A stretch of 64,000 bases of DNA from Mycobacterium sp. ACS4054 (GTDB taxonomy: Bacteria; Actinomycetota; Actinomycetes; Mycobacteriales; Mycobacteriaceae): the NCBI RefSeq assembly GCF_001667275.1, contig NZ_LZHV01000017.1:62001-126000 (forward strand), written 5' to 3'. Made by a program: the position numbers and the translations under genes. The notes beneath the pieces were generated by a model. It made no database searches, was not told where the DNA came from, and saw only the letters and a list, made by a program, of their open reading frames with translations. Shown here piece by piece: positions 41,333 through 49,381 of this stretch (its first letter is position 1; each line of letters starts with the position of its first letter).

Positions 41333-41410
41333 TGGGCAGTCCTTTCGCTGGGCGGAACAGGTCCAGCCCGGCGGGTTCCCATATTGGCCGCGGACGTAAC
41401 GTGCGGCGGC

Positions 41411-41761
41411 TCACGCGTGCGGCGGCACGGGGCACCAGAACAGGCCGCAGTTGAAGTTGGGCGGGCCGGCCGGCCGTGGGTGCGGGGTGGCGTTGATCGG
41501 GCCGCTCGGCCACCCGTAGACGGCCCCGCTGTCGGCGTCGACCACGCCGCGGTAGTCGTAGTAGTAGAGGTGGCACACGCCCATGTCCCAGTTGATGAAG
41601 TTGTCCGGGACGCGCTCGCCCGGGCACCACTTGCCGCACGTGTGCCCGGCCGGGCAGTTCCCGCCGACGTGGCCGTACGGGTCGGCCTGCGCGGCGCCGG
41701 CGGCAAACCCCGCGCCGATACCGGCCGCCAGCAGCGCGCCGGCCATCCACTTCTTGTTCAT
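41411..41761 (-). CDS. Small secreted Cys/Trp-rich protein
   Basis: A 116-residue protein with a signal peptide (WMAGALLAAGIGAGFAAGAAQA) cleaved near AQADP. The mature ~90 residues have six Cys (GNCPAGHTCGKWCPG, GVCHLYYYDYRG, FNCGLFWCPVPP) and many Trp, Tyr, Gly and Pro. No family is recognised. It lies between two receptor-like kinase genes and could be a ligand or envelope protein related to them; that is only a positional guess. Confidence 0.75.
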   Translation of the reverse strand: MNKKWMAGALLAAGIGAGFAAGAAQADPYGHVGGNCPAGHTCGKWCPGERVPDNFINWDMGVCHLYYYDYRGVVDADSGAVYGWPSGPINATPHPRPAGPPNFNCGLFWCPVPPHA

Positions 41762-41806
41762 CCGACAAGCACACAACAAATCGCCGGCTACCGATCCCAT
41801 ATCGGC

Positions 41807-42955
41807 TCAGCCTCCGTGGCCGCCCTTGTGCTTGGGGCCCCCGCGACCGGGCGGCGGCGCTGGGGCCGGCTCCGTGCTGCTGCTGGGTGTGGTGGTGGCG
41901 GTGGTCGTCGGTGGCGGCGCAGGCGTCGTGGTGGTCGTCGTGGGCGTCGGCGGCGGCGCCGAGAACGGCGGATCGATGGCCAGCAGCAGGAGCGCCAACA
42001 GGAACGCGGCGATGATGCCCGCGATCCACCACTTGCGCCGGGGACTTTCCGGCTGCAGGGACGCGGCGGCGGGCGTGTAGGTCAGCACGGCGGGCGGCGG
42101 CGCCTCCATGACCCGGGTGCCGGTGGGCATCACCGGCGGCGGGGCGCCGAGCAGCGCGGCCCGCATCGTGCCGGCCTGGTCAAACCGCGACGCGGGCTCG
42201 CGCGCCATCGCGCGTTCGATCGCGGCTGCGAGGGGCGGTGGCACGTCCGGTCGCAGCGCCGCGATCGGCGGCGGCGAGTCGTGCAGGATCGCGTGGGCCA
42301 GCGCGCCCAGGTCCTCCTGCGGGAACGGCCGGCGCCCGGTCAGCGCCTCGTAACCGACCACACCGACGGCGTAGAGGTCGTCGACCACGGTGGCCGGTTT
42401 GGACGTCAGCCGTTCGGGGCTCAGATAGGCCATGCTGCCGACGACTTCGCCCGCCCTCGTGTAGGCGGCGCCGGCCGTCTTGGCGATGCCGAAGTCGGCG
42501 AGCTTGGGTTCGCCGGTGGCGGTGAACAGGATGTTGCCGGGCTTGACGTCGCGGTGCAGGATACCGGCGTGATGCGCCTCGGCCAGCGCGTCCAGGACGC
42601 CGTCGAGGACGGCGTGCACGAACGGCGGCGGCAGCGGCCCGCGGGCGATGTGGTCGGCCAGCGACACACCCGGCAGCCGCTCCATGACGATGAAAGGCAA
42701 CCCCTGATGCTCGCCGACGTCGTGGACGACCACGACGTGCCGCCCGGTCAGCCGCGCGGCGGCGCGTGCCTCGGTGTCGAACCGCAGACGGCTGTCGGGC
42801 CGGTCCGCGACCCCGGGATAGAGCAGCTTGATGGCGACGGGCCGGCCCAATTTGCGGTCCCAGCCGTCACGCACCTCGGCCATCGCCCCGCGGCCGAGGA
42901 CCCCGCGCAGCTCGTACCGGCCGTCGCCAAGGAGACCGCCCGGCGCCGGAGGCAC
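41807..42955 (-). CDS. Membrane Ser/Thr protein kinase (Pkn family)
   Basis: A 382-residue kinase if GTG 42955 is the start. The kinase domain (~12-265) is complete: LGRGAMAEVRDG Gly loop, AIK, HRDVKPGNILF catalytic loop, ADFGIAK, SPER and a full-length activation loop with Thr/Ser. One TM helix (WWIAGIIAAFLLALLLLAI) and a short Pro/Thr-rich external tail follow, with no folded sensor domain. Upstream in-frame codons extend to ATG 43126, which would overlap the next gene; 42955 puts RYEL at the usual distance from the start. It differs from the neighbouring homologue in keeping all catalytic residues. Confidence 0.85.
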   Translation of the reverse strand: MPPAPGGLLGDGRYELRGVLGRGAMAEVRDGWDRKLGRPVAIKLLYPGVADRPDSRLRFDTEARAAARLTGRHVVVVHDVGEHQGLPFIVMERLPGVSLADHIARGPLPPPFVHAVLDGVLDALAEAHHAGILHRDVKPGNILFTATGEPKLADFGIAKTAGAAYTRAGEVVGSMAYLSPERLTSKPATVVDDLYAVGVVGYEALTGRRPFPQEDLGALAHAILHDSPPPIAALRPDVPPPLAAAIERAMAREPASRFDQAGTMRAALLGAPPPVMPTGTRVMEAPPPAVLTYTPAAASLQPESPRRKWWIAGIIAAFLLALLLLAIDPPFSAPPPTPTTTTTTPAPPPTTTATTTPSSSTEPAPAPPPGRGGPKHKGGHGG

Positions 42956-43073
42956 TTCACCGCGGTGAGGTTGAGTTCCTTGGAGGTCCGTGTCGATCTC
43001 CTGTCGGAAAGCTGGCTGGCCTGATTCCGAGTAACCACCCCGTGCGGAATCGAAACTAGCTACTCGACAGGCG

Positions 43074-44891
43074 TCAAACAGCAGGCGGTTTCTGGACCGC
43101 TCCCGCGTACTCGCCGACGAACCCATTCCCCAGCCACCACCGCGGCTCGGTGTGCTCGAAGATTTCCTCGCCGAGGGCGCGCGTGCGCACCGACTTCTTG
43201 ACGGGAAACGGGTTCATCCCCGACTTGTATTCGACCCCGACCATGGCGGGGGCGCCGGGGCGGTCTCGCCGGCGCAGCAGCTCGAAGCCGGCCCGCTGCA
43301 GCAGGGCGTTCAGCTCGGCGGGGCGGGGGAATCGGCGGAAGTCGTGGTTCGGCTTGTGCAGACCGAACACGAACAGCGGCCCGACGGTCACGAAACACAG
43401 CCAGGTGCACACGTTGCGATCCGGCGCGACGTAGAACATCCGGCCGCCCGGCTTGAGCGCACGGAACACGGTCTCCATCAGGCGGCGGTGCTCGGTGCAG
43501 TGGTCGAGCACCCCGTGCAGGTAGACCAGGTCGAAGCGGTTGTCCCCCAACACCTCCGGGTCACGCGCGTCGCCGACGACGAAACTCACCCCCGCTCGGT
43601 CGGCGAAGCGCCTGCGGGCGGCGTCGATCGACTTGTAATCGACGTCGACGCCCACGACATCCCAGCCGCCCAACTCCGGATATCGGTCGAGCAATCCTTC
43701 GATCGCCCCGCCGGCGCCGCAACCGACCACCGCCATTCTCGGCCGCTGACCGTCGACGGGCGGGAGGTAGTCGCGCAGGAAATCCCATGCCGCGTAGTCG
43801 ATCTCGCCGACGAGCTCGGCGGTGAAGCGCCACTGGTCGCTCACCTCGGCGTTGGAGAAGTAGCGCACCCCGCGCTCGATCGTGCCGTTGCTGATCCGCA
43901 TGAGCAGGCGGTCGATCGCCGAATAGCGGTATTCGGGCTCGCCCGCCGCATCGTTGGCCCGTTCGCGCTCGAGGAACTCGAAGAAACGCCGCTCCTCTGC
44001 TTCGATCGGCGGCTGCCACGACTTCGCGTGCCCGAGCACGCGTTCGGAAATCCACGAGTCGATCACGCGGCTGTACACGACCGTGTCGAACAGCATCAGC
44101 TGGTGGCCGCCGCCGGGCATCATGAAGAAGTCCTTGGGCCCTCCGATCCGCTCGAAGCAGGCTCGGCAGTGTTCGGCACCGACGATTTCGTCGTGTTCCC
44201 CGCACGTGACCAGGACGGGTTTCGTGTTGGCGGCGGCCGGTTTTGGTGGCACGTAGTTGAACACCGAGTGGTAGCTCTTGAGCCCGTACCGCCAGACGTA
44301 GAACGGGTCCTTCCTCTTCGTGTCCAGCAGCCCGGGGTCTTCCTGGTAAGCGGCCTTGAAGTCGATGACCCGCCGCAGCGGGACCCGCACCCGATCGCCC
44401 AGCTTTTCCGCCGCCCACTTCGCCGGGCGCGACCGGAACAGCCGGATGGCCGGGCTCATCGGCGCCTCGTGGTTCAGCAAGATGTTCATGCACACCCCGG
44501 CTGTTACGGCCGGGCACGCGTCCAGCGCGTGGAACGCGACCTCGCCACCCTGGCTCGCGCCGTGCAGGACGACCGGGAGGGACGTGCGCCGCGCCGCGTA
44601 ATCGGTGACGGCCCTGGTGTCTTCGAGGAAGTCCTCGAAGCTGAACACGCCCGGCTCGCCTTCCGTGCGGCCGTGGCCGGTCAGGTCGAACGCATAGACG
44701 GCCGCCCGATAATTGCGGCGCATGTGCTCGGCGAACGCGTCGTAACTCTCGCTGTTCCCCGCAGTGCCGTGCAGCAGCACCAGGACGTAGTCCGCCTGGT
44801 CGTTGTCGTAGCGGCGCACGAAGATTCGCTTGCCGCCGGATCCGGTGACGGCGTCTTCGACCATCGGTTGCACGGTGAGGTTGGCGGTCAT
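43074..44891 (-). CDS. Alpha/beta hydrolase fused to a class I methyltransferase
   Basis: A 605-residue two-domain protein. Residues ~20-310 are an alpha/beta hydrolase of the monoglyceride-lipase type: VLVLLHGTAGNS oxyanion segment, nucleophile VLHGASQGGEVA (GxSxG), Asp in TCGEHDEIVG and His in MPGGGHQLM. Residues ~370-560 are a SAM-dependent methyltransferase: MAVVGCGAGGAIEGLL, VVGVDVDYKS, VVGDARDPE, FDLVYLHGVLDHC, FRALKPGGRMFYV. Its ATG overlaps the upstream TetR stop (ATGA). The combination suggests ester cleavage coupled to methylation of the same lipid or acid, which is inference. Confidence 0.88.
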   Translation of the reverse strand: MTANLTVQPMVEDAVTGSGGKRIFVRRYDNDQADYVLVLLHGTAGNSESYDAFAEHMRRNYRAAVYAFDLTGHGRTEGEPGVFSFEDFLEDTRAVTDYAARRTSLPVVLHGASQGGEVAFHALDACPAVTAGVCMNILLNHEAPMSPAIRLFRSRPAKWAAEKLGDRVRVPLRRVIDFKAAYQEDPGLLDTKRKDPFYVWRYGLKSYHSVFNYVPPKPAAANTKPVLVTCGEHDEIVGAEHCRACFERIGGPKDFFMMPGGGHQLMLFDTVVYSRVIDSWISERVLGHAKSWQPPIEAEERRFFEFLERERANDAAGEPEYRYSAIDRLLMRISNGTIERGVRYFSNAEVSDQWRFTAELVGEIDYAAWDFLRDYLPPVDGQRPRMAVVGCGAGGAIEGLLDRYPELGGWDVVGVDVDYKSIDAARRRFADRAGVSFVVGDARDPEVLGDNRFDLVYLHGVLDHCTEHRRLMETVFRALKPGGRMFYVAPDRNVCTWLCFVTVGPLFVFGLHKPNHDFRRFPRPAELNALLQRAGFELLRRRDRPGAPAMVGVEYKSGMNPFPVKKSVRTRALGEEIFEHTEPRWWLGNGFVGEYAGAVQKPPAV

Positions 44892-45508
44892 CGCCTTTCC
44901 AATCCTTCGGTGATGCGGGCGGCGAGCATCTGGGCGAACACGTCGAAGTCGCGCCGAAAGCCCGCCGTGTCGGATACGAACGGACGCTGCATGGACATAC
45001 CCAGCAGCACGGTTTCGAAAAGGCGCACCGACTCGTCGATCAAGGGTTGCGGTGCATCGTCGCCCGCGATGCTGCGCAGCGCCTGCGCGAGCTGCCGGCG
45101 CTGGGTGTCGCGATAGTCGACATACGCGGTCCGCAAGAACTCGTTGTGGTTGGCGGCCGCGGCGAACTCGACCATGAACATGACCGCGTCGATGTTGTCG
45201 ATGAACAGGGCGTACATCAGGCCGGCCGCCTCGATCAGGCCCTCGCGCACCGACATCCCGTGCGGCAGCCGGCCCGACGCCGTGGCGAACATGCGCTTGG
45301 CCATGTCGTCGATGGCCGCCTGGAACAGCTTTTCCTTGGTCTCGAAGTGATAGTGCAGCAGCGTCTGCGAGACGCCGGCCCGCGTCGAGATCAGCTTCAT
45401 CGAGGACTTTTCGTAGCCGAACTCGCAGAAGCACTCGATCGTCGTCTGCAGGATTCGCTGCCGGGCGGCGCCGGCAGGTACCTCGGACTTCGACACCGTC
45501 ACGGTCAC
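44888..45508 (-). CDS. TetR-family regulator of the hydrolase-methyltransferase gene
   Basis: A 206-residue TetR protein. Its HTH reads ILQTTIECFCEFGYEKSSMKLISTRAGVSQTLLHYHFETKEKLFQAAI (~18-66). It starts at GTG 45508 and overlaps the downstream fusion gene by 4 bp. A 14-base perfect palindrome lies 15 bases before the start and is the expected operator. That operator sits in the 61-bp gap to the divergent polysaccharide deacetylase gene, which may therefore be co-controlled. Confidence 0.9.
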   Translation of the reverse strand: MTVTVSKSEVPAGAARQRILQTTIECFCEFGYEKSSMKLISTRAGVSQTLLHYHFETKEKLFQAAIDDMAKRMFATASGRLPHGMSVREGLIEAAGLMYALFIDNIDAVMFMVEFAAAANHNEFLRTAYVDYRDTQRRQLAQALRSIAGDDAPQPLIDESVRLFETVLLGMSMQRPFVSDTAGFRRDFDVFAQMLAARITEGLERR

Positions 45509-45523
45509 CCCGCCAGGATACTA

Positions 45524-45537
45524 ACTGATCGATCAGT
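45524..45537. promoter_or_regulatory. TetR operator palindrome
   Basis: ACTGATCGATCAGT is a perfect 14-base palindrome, with two further matching pairs outside one mismatch (45521-45540). It lies between the divergent TetR (45508) and deacetylase (45570) starts. Confidence 0.8.
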
Positions 45538-45569
45538 CAGGCAAGGGTGGCGCGATACGCTGTCAGTCG

Positions 45570-46214
45570 ATGCGACCGAAAATCACGTTGACCTTCGACA
45601 ACGGCCCGACCCCCGGCGTCACGGACGAAGTTCTCGACGCCCTGGCCCAGCGTCAGATGGCGGCCATCTTCTTCGTCGTCGGCGAGCAGGTCCGCTCCCC
45701 CAACGGGCATCGGTTACTCGAGCGGGCCGTGCGCGACGGGCACCGGATCGGCAACCACTCCCTCACCCACGGCCGACCCCTCGGCGAGCTCTCCCCGGCG
45801 GAGACCCTGCACGAGATCCGCAGCACCCAAGAGCTTTTGGACGCTGTCGGCGACACCGACCGCTACTTCCGGCCGTGGGGAACCGAGGGCGCACTGGAAC
45901 GGCGCTGCCTGAACCCGACGGCGATCGACTACCTCCTCGCGGAGAAGTACACCTGCGTGCTGTGGAACAGCGTGCCCCGCGACTGGGCGGACCCGAGCGG
46001 CTGGGTGAACCGGGCGCTCGCCGACACCGAGGGCCAACGGCACACCGTGGTCGTGCTGCACGACCTGCCCACCGGCGCGATGGAGCACCTACCCAGGTTC
46101 CTCGACGGGCTCGGCGGCGTGGACGTCACCACCGACCTTCCCGACGACTGTGTGCCGATCGTCCAGGGTCGGCTGCGAGCAGCCATCGATCACCTCACTC
46201 CGGCGATAGGGTGA
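45570..46214 (+). CDS. Polysaccharide deacetylase-family protein (NodB homology)
   Basis: A 214-residue NodB-fold protein. Motif 1 is TFDNGPTPG (TFDDGP with N for the second D), motif 2 is GNHSLTHGRPL (HxxxH-like, H-S-L-T-H) and motif 3 is FRPWGTEG (RxPyG-like). The D to N change affects the residue that usually binds metal in NodB enzymes, so activity may be altered. There is no signal peptide, which is unusual if the substrate is cell-wall glycan. It is divergent from the TetR with the operator palindrome between. Confidence 0.8.
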   Translation: MRPKITLTFDNGPTPGVTDEVLDALAQRQMAAIFFVVGEQVRSPNGHRLLERAVRDGHRIGNHSLTHGRPLGELSPAETLHEIRSTQELLDAVGDTDRYFRPWGTEGALERRCLNPTAIDYLLAEKYTCVLWNSVPRDWADPSGWVNRALADTEGQRHTVVVLHDLPTGAMEHLPRFLDGLGGVDVTTDLPDDCVPIVQGRLRAAIDHLTPAIG

Positions 46215-46220
46215 ATCCTC

Positions 46221-47600
46221 ATGAGCGACATGACGGCGCGGTTCGCCGAGATCGTCGGCCAGCACAACCTGCTGACCGGTGACGCCATCCCCGAGGACTA
46301 CTGGCACGACGAGGTGCTGACCAAGCCGCCACAACGCCCCGCGTACGTCGCCAAACCGGCCAGCGCGGAAGCGGTTTCGCAGCTGCTGAAGGCCGCCTCG
46401 GACCACCACGTGCCCGTGACGGCCCGTGGATCCGGGACCGGGTTGTCGGGCGCGGCAATCCCACGGGCCGACGGGCTGCTGATCTCCTTCGAGCGAATGA
46501 ACGCCGTACTGGAGGTCGACACCACCAACCAGGTCGCCGTCGTCCAACCCGGGGTGACGCTCACCGAACTGGACGCGGCCACCGCCGACACCGGCCTGCG
46601 CTACATGGTGCACCCCGGCGAGCTGTCGTCCAGCGTCGGCGGCAACGTCGGCACCAACGCCGGCGGGATGAACGCGGTCAAGTACGGCATCGCCCGCCAG
46701 AACGTGCTCGGGCTGCAGGCGGCGCTGCCGACCGGTGAGCTCATCCGCACCGGCGGCAAGATCGCCAAGATCTCCACCGGCTACGACCTCACCCAGCTCA
46801 TTGTCGGCTCCGAGGGCACCCTGGCGCTGGCCACCGAGGTGACCGTCAAGCTGCACCCGCGACTCGACCACAACGCCGCCGTGCTCGCCCCGTTCGCCGA
46901 CTTCGACCAGGTCATGACGGCGGTCCCCAAGATCGTGGGCAGCGGCCTCGCGCCCTACATCCTGGAGTACATCGACAACGTGACAATGGCCGCGCTGGTC
47001 CACACCCAGAACCTCGAGCTGGGCGTTCCCGACAGCGTCCGCGACAGCTGCGACGCGTATCTCGTTGTGGCGCTTGAGAACCGGACGGCGGACCGGCTGG
47101 ACGAGGACGTCGAGAAAGCCGGCGAACTGCTTGCCGAGCTGGGCGCCGTGGACGCCTATGTGCTGGAAGGCGGTTCGGCGCGCAAGCTGATCGAGGCGCG
47201 GGAGAAGGCGTTCTGGACGCTGAAGGCCGTCGGCGCCGACGACCTCATCGACACCGTGGTGCCGCGCGGCGCGATGCCAAAATTCCTGTCCGCCGCCCGC
47301 GGATTGGCGGCGGCCGCCCCCGGCGCCGCGGCCGGCTGCGGGCACGCCGGCGACGGCAACGTGCACCTGGCCATCTTCTGCAAGGACCCGGACACCCGCA
47401 AGAAGCTGATGACCGACATCTTCGCGCTGGCAATGGAATTAGGCGGTGCCATCTCCGGCGAACACGGCCTGGGCCGCGCCAAGACACCGTACTACCTCGA
47501 ACTCGAAGACCCGGTCAAGATCGACCTGATGCGCCGCATCAAGCACAGCTTCGACCCGGCGGGCATCCTCAACCCCGACGTCGTATTCGCGGGAACCTAG
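46221..47600 (+). CDS. FAD-linked oxidase, GlcD/D-lactate dehydrogenase family
   Basis: A 459-residue VAO-type flavoprotein. The FAD-binding PCMH part contains PVTARGSGTGLSGAAIP and VHPGELSSSVGGNVGTNAGGMNAVKYG (N-terminal half) and YDLTQLIVGSEGTLALATE. The C-terminal FAD-oxidase domain contains CGHAGDGNVHLAIF and ISGEHGLGRAKTPYY, which hold the conserved His residues of glycolate/D-lactate oxidases. It oxidises a 2-hydroxy acid. It follows the deacetylase gene by 6 bp and ends in CTAG, shared with the opposing acyltransferase. Confidence 0.9.
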   Translation: MSDMTARFAEIVGQHNLLTGDAIPEDYWHDEVLTKPPQRPAYVAKPASAEAVSQLLKAASDHHVPVTARGSGTGLSGAAIPRADGLLISFERMNAVLEVDTTNQVAVVQPGVTLTELDAATADTGLRYMVHPGELSSSVGGNVGTNAGGMNAVKYGIARQNVLGLQAALPTGELIRTGGKIAKISTGYDLTQLIVGSEGTLALATEVTVKLHPRLDHNAAVLAPFADFDQVMTAVPKIVGSGLAPYILEYIDNVTMAALVHTQNLELGVPDSVRDSCDAYLVVALENRTADRLDEDVEKAGELLAELGAVDAYVLEGGSARKLIEAREKAFWTLKAVGADDLIDTVVPRGAMPKFLSAARGLAAAAPGAAAGCGHAGDGNVHLAIFCKDPDTRKKLMTDIFALAMELGGAISGEHGLGRAKTPYYLELEDPVKIDLMRRIKHSFDPAGILNPDVVFAGT

Positions 47601-48406
47601 CCGATCACCGGGTAATGGCGCTGCGCCGCCAGCTCTTTCAGGCCCTTCTGCATCACCCAGCGCACGTGCGCGTCGACGCGCTTGACGTCGTGCGCGTCGG
47701 CGAACTTGGCGACGTTGATGGGCGGCAACACCTCGGTGACGAGCTTGGTGGGCAGCGGCATGTTGACCGGCGCGAGCACGCTGAGCCCGAACGGAAAGCC
47801 GAAAGTGATTGGCAGGATGTCGGTTCGGAAGAATTTGCGCTCCAGCTTGGTGAGCCGCAGCGCGCGGGACAGCCACCGGCCGCGGCTCACGAAGAACTGG
47901 CTCTCCTGCCCGCCGATGGAAATGGCGGGAACGACGGGCACGTTGGCCTCGATCGCCGTCGTGATGTAACCGGTGCGCCCGTCGAAGTCGATGGTGTTCT
48001 CCCGCAAGGTCGACCGGTAAACATCGAAGTCGCCGCCTGGGAAAACCAGCACCGGGGAACCGGAGGCCAAGGCCTTAGCGGCGTTCTCGCGCGTCGCCCG
48101 GATCACCCCCGTGCGCCGGAAGAAGTCAGCGGCGGGCCCGGCGAAGATGGTGTCGAAAGCGAGCGCGTACAGCGGGCGGTCATAGCCGTACTTGTCGTAG
48201 TAGTCGACGGCCAGCACCGACCAATCGAACGTCGTCATGCCGCCGGAATGATTCCCCACCAACAGCGACGCCCCGGGCGGGATGTTGTCCAGGCCCCGCA
48301 CCTCGGACCGGAAATAGTGCTTCACGATCGGGCGGGTCAGCGCGACGACATGCTCGGTCAGGTCGCGGTCCCATTTGTCGACGTCGGTCGAGTCGCTGTG
48401 GCTCAT
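47597..48406 (-). CDS. Lysophospholipid/glycerol-3-phosphate acyltransferase-like protein
   Basis: A 269-residue PlsC-family acyltransferase. Motif I reads LVGNHSGGMTTFD, a variant of NHxxxxD common in mycobacterial members. Motif II is in FFRRTGVIRATRENAAKAL, and motif III is VLVFPGGDFDVYR (the FPEGxR position has Gly for Glu). VPVVPAISIGGQESQF is motif IV. A hydrophobic patch but no clear TM helix is present. It transfers acyl chains to a lipid acceptor whose identity is unknown. Its stop is shared with the FAD oxidase in CTAG. Confidence 0.86.
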   Translation of the reverse strand: MSHSDSTDVDKWDRDLTEHVVALTRPIVKHYFRSEVRGLDNIPPGASLLVGNHSGGMTTFDWSVLAVDYYDKYGYDRPLYALAFDTIFAGPAADFFRRTGVIRATRENAAKALASGSPVLVFPGGDFDVYRSTLRENTIDFDGRTGYITTAIEANVPVVPAISIGGQESQFFVSRGRWLSRALRLTKLERKFFRTDILPITFGFPFGLSVLAPVNMPLPTKLVTEVLPPINVAKFADAHDVKRVDAHVRWVMQKGLKELAAQRHYPVIG

Positions 48407-48495
48407 GTGTACCTCGCTCGCCGTTGAGCGTGAGCTGATGCTACGCCGCCGCTACGGTGACAACGCGCGTTTCGGTTGTCGCTACGAGGACGGAT

Positions 48496-49146
48496 TCACA
48501 TCCCGAAGTGGGTGCCCCGTACCGCCGCGACGGCCTCGGGCGGCCCGCTGACCTCGACGTGCGCCGCGCCCTGCCTGCCGAAGAGGTAGAGCAGCAGCTC
48601 CCCCGGCGGACCGCTGAGCAACGCCGGCGCCCCGGGCCGAACGGTCACCCGCTCGTCGGTGCCGGCCCATGCCACCTCGAGGCCGCAACCCCGCAGCCGC
48701 CGGCTCAGGAACCGGCCGCCGCGGCGGACGTTGCGCCACAACGCGGCCTCGACGTCGGGCGCCAACGCGCGGGGCCCGAGGCCGTTGGCCCGGCGGACGT
48801 CCTCGTGATGCACGAAGAACTCGTTGAGATTCGCCATCGCGCGCACCCACCCGATCCGGAAGAACCCGACGGGCGGACCGGATCGCACCCGTGCGACCAG
48901 CCGCGGGAAATCGGAACGACGGGCCAATGCGGCCCTGCGCCGCTCGGCGAACCCCGCAAAGGCGCCGGGCAGCACCAAACACGGCCCCGCAATGACATCG
49001 TGCTCACGCAACACCAAATGCGCGGCGAGATCGTGGGTGGTCCAGCCCGCCAGCAGCGTGGGCGCGGACGGGCCGAGTTCGGCGAGCAGATCGCACAGCG
49101 CACGGCGCTCGCGGGCGTCGGGCGTGGGCACCGAAAAGGAGGCCAC
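48496..49146 (-). CDS. Maleylpyruvate isomerase-like protein (TIGR03085 family)
   Basis: A 216-residue DinB-fold metal-binding protein. The N-terminal helical bundle has GWTTHDLAAHLVLREHDVIAGP and MANLNEFFVHHEDVRRANGL, with the His residues expected to bind metal (H38, H43-like, HH at 116-117). The C-terminal ~70 residues form the MDMPI-C-like domain ending in VEVSGPPEAVAA. Family members are actinobacterial and possibly mycothiol-dependent. GTG 49146 is the start, preceded by a GC-poor gap. The substrate is unknown. Confidence 0.82.
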   Translation of the reverse strand: MASFSVPTPDARERRALCDLLAELGPSAPTLLAGWTTHDLAAHLVLREHDVIAGPCLVLPGAFAGFAERRRAALARRSDFPRLVARVRSGPPVGFFRIGWVRAMANLNEFFVHHEDVRRANGLGPRALAPDVEAALWRNVRRGGRFLSRRLRGCGLEVAWAGTDERVTVRPGAPALLSGPPGELLLYLFGRQGAAHVEVSGPPEAVAAVRGTHFGM

Positions 49147-49201
49147 AGCGGCAGATTACGGCAATCACGCTGGGCCGCAGGCCAATAAAGTGAACCGGAG
49201 C

Positions 49202-49247
49202 ACACAACCAACGGTTGTGCCCTCACAACGGCCCGACCTCTACTCGC
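49202..49247 (+). promoter_or_regulatory. Putative LysR-controlled promoter element upstream of sirA
   Basis: Contains ACACAAC, then GTTGTG, CACAACG and CCTCTACTCGC in the same order and exact spacing as before the ferredoxin gene (53460-53505). CACAACC (49203-49209) and GGTTGTG (49213-49219) form an inverted repeat. About 135 bases separate it from the sirA start. Confidence 0.65.
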
Positions 49248-49381
49248 AAGGAGCTATTCCGGGCACTATGAAGCCATCAGACGTGGGCGCAACGAAGCGC
49301 CCGTCCCCTAAAGAAGACAACATCATCGCGTCGATGCCGCGGCCGGCAGCCCTGCAGCCCAGCACCGCGAAGGAGCACCCC

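Noticed and set aside
42955..43126. Extended N-terminus of the active kinase to ATG 43126
   Set aside because: It overlaps the end of the neighbouring gene, lacks a ribosome site and adds an atypical leader; the distance to RYEL fits 42955.
43152..45116. A 654-codon open frame opposite the hydrolase-methyltransferase gene
   Set aside because: Arg/His/Val-rich shadow of a well-supported gene; no domain recognised.
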